Positions 5,734-6,171 of a stretch of 6,171 nucleotides of DNA are shown one piece after another. The translations under genes and the position numbers were made by a program. The stretch lies in contig NC_017059.1 of NCBI RefSeq assembly GCF_000284415.1, forward strand, positions 730,773 through 736,943, read 5' to 3'. The first letter of the stretch is position 1. Every line of letters starts with the position of its first letter. This DNA comes from Pararhodospirillum photometricum DSM 122. Lineage in GTDB: Bacteria; Pseudomonadota; Alphaproteobacteria; Rhodospirillales; Rhodospirillaceae. Below the pieces are notes generated by a model. That model was given only the letters and a program-made list of their open reading frames with translations, made no database searches and was not told where the DNA came from.

Positions 5734-6171
5734 TGATGACCCAGCCCTCTTCCTCCCGTTCCCTGCTGCGCCTGATTGGCGGGCTCTATGTGGCCCAAGG
5801 GCTCTCCCTAGGCCTCGTGTTGGAAACCCTGCCCACCGTGCTGCGGGCCCAGGGCGCCTCTTTGGAGTTGCTGTCCCTGCTGCCCCTGGCCCTCCTGCCC
5901 TGGATGCTCAAGGTCTTTTGGGCGCCCTTGGTGGACAACCACGGCCTCGCCCGGGTGGGTCGGCGCCGCACATGGCTGCTGCCCACCCAGGTCTTGTTGA
6001 TTGCCTGCCTGCTCGGGCTGGCCTGGGTACCGACGTCCCACGGCGGCGTGATGCTGGGGCTGCTGGCGCTTGGCTGTCTGGCCGCCGCCACCCAAGACAT
6101 CGCCACCGATGGCTTGGCCGCCGAGCGTCTGGGAGCGGACGCGCAAGCCACCGCCAACGGTTTGCAGGTCG
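5733..6171 (+). CDS. RhtX/FptX-family MFS siderophore permease (5' part)
   Basis: The first 146 codons of an inner-membrane major-facilitator transporter that runs off the right edge with no stop. Family marks: GLYVAQGLSLGLVLETLPTV (17-36), LPLALLPWMLKVFWAPLVDN (50-69), the loop motif GRRRTWLLP (76-84) and ATQDIATDGLAAE (119-131), typical of the AmpG/RhtX branch. Four hydrophobic segments appear, at about 12-32, 44-64, 81-100 and 103-122. RhtX (rhizobactin 1021) and FptX (pyochelin) each move a siderophore across the inner membrane as single proteins. The ATG at 5733 shares one base with the receptor's TGA (TGATG), which suggests translational coupling. A second ATG directly follows at 5736. 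AmpG-type muropeptide permeases are related, but the receptor partner and sequence favour the siderophore branch. Confidence 0.9.
   Translation, partial: MMTQPSSSRSLLRLIGGLYVAQGLSLGLVLETLPTVLRAQGASLELLSLLPLALLPWMLKVFWAPLVDNHGLARVGRRRTWLLPTQVLLIACLLGLAWVPTSHGGVMLGLLALGCLAAATQDIATDGLAAERLGADAQATANGLQV

Overview
The window is GC-rich and compact, with strong G/C preference at third codon positions. The PII protein reads like those of Rhodospirillum-type Alphaproteobacteria. I infer a member of the Rhodospirillales or a close relative, from recalled family sequences only. Five protein genes are clear and a sixth, small one is probable.

Left part (1-807): a PII nitrogen-signalling protein (glnK type, minus strand, 165-503) stands alone. 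Upstream of it, 504-807 holds a sigma-54-like -24/-12 element (604-619), an NtrC-type dyad about 100 bp upstream of the predicted transcript start (684-700), a 5'-leader hairpin (564-583) and the strong terminator of the next unit (751-791). Bases 1-164 hold no recognisable gene, only a nested hairpin.

Middle (808-3384, minus strand): a probable transcription unit running small cysteine-rich ORF (3384 to 3106), PaaK-type acyl-CoA ligase (2994 to 1627), MetQ/NlpA-type periplasmic binding protein (1590 to 808), then terminator. The binding protein has no metN or metI beside it, no lipobox, and appears to have lost both Asn residues that usually contact methionine. It may serve a different carboxylate, possibly one the neighbouring ligase activates. 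The 111-bp gap between the small ORF and the ligase is filled with hairpins and an AT-rich inverted repeat that looks like a dispersed intergenic element and runs into the 3' end of the small ORF.

Right part (3613-6171, plus strand): a TonB-dependent outer-membrane receptor (3613-5733) overlaps by one base the start of an MFS transporter of the RhtX/FptX siderophore-permease family. That gene continues past the right edge. Together they form a two-gene siderophore import route: the outer-membrane receptor and a single-subunit inner-membrane permease, without an ABC importer in view. The divergent intergenic region (3385-3612) has a multi-stem inverted-repeat structure but no recognisable Fur box.

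Nothing here proves a wholly new system. The points most worth following are the binding protein with the altered pocket beside an acyl-CoA ligase, the unrecognised small Cys-rich ORF, and the repeat element.
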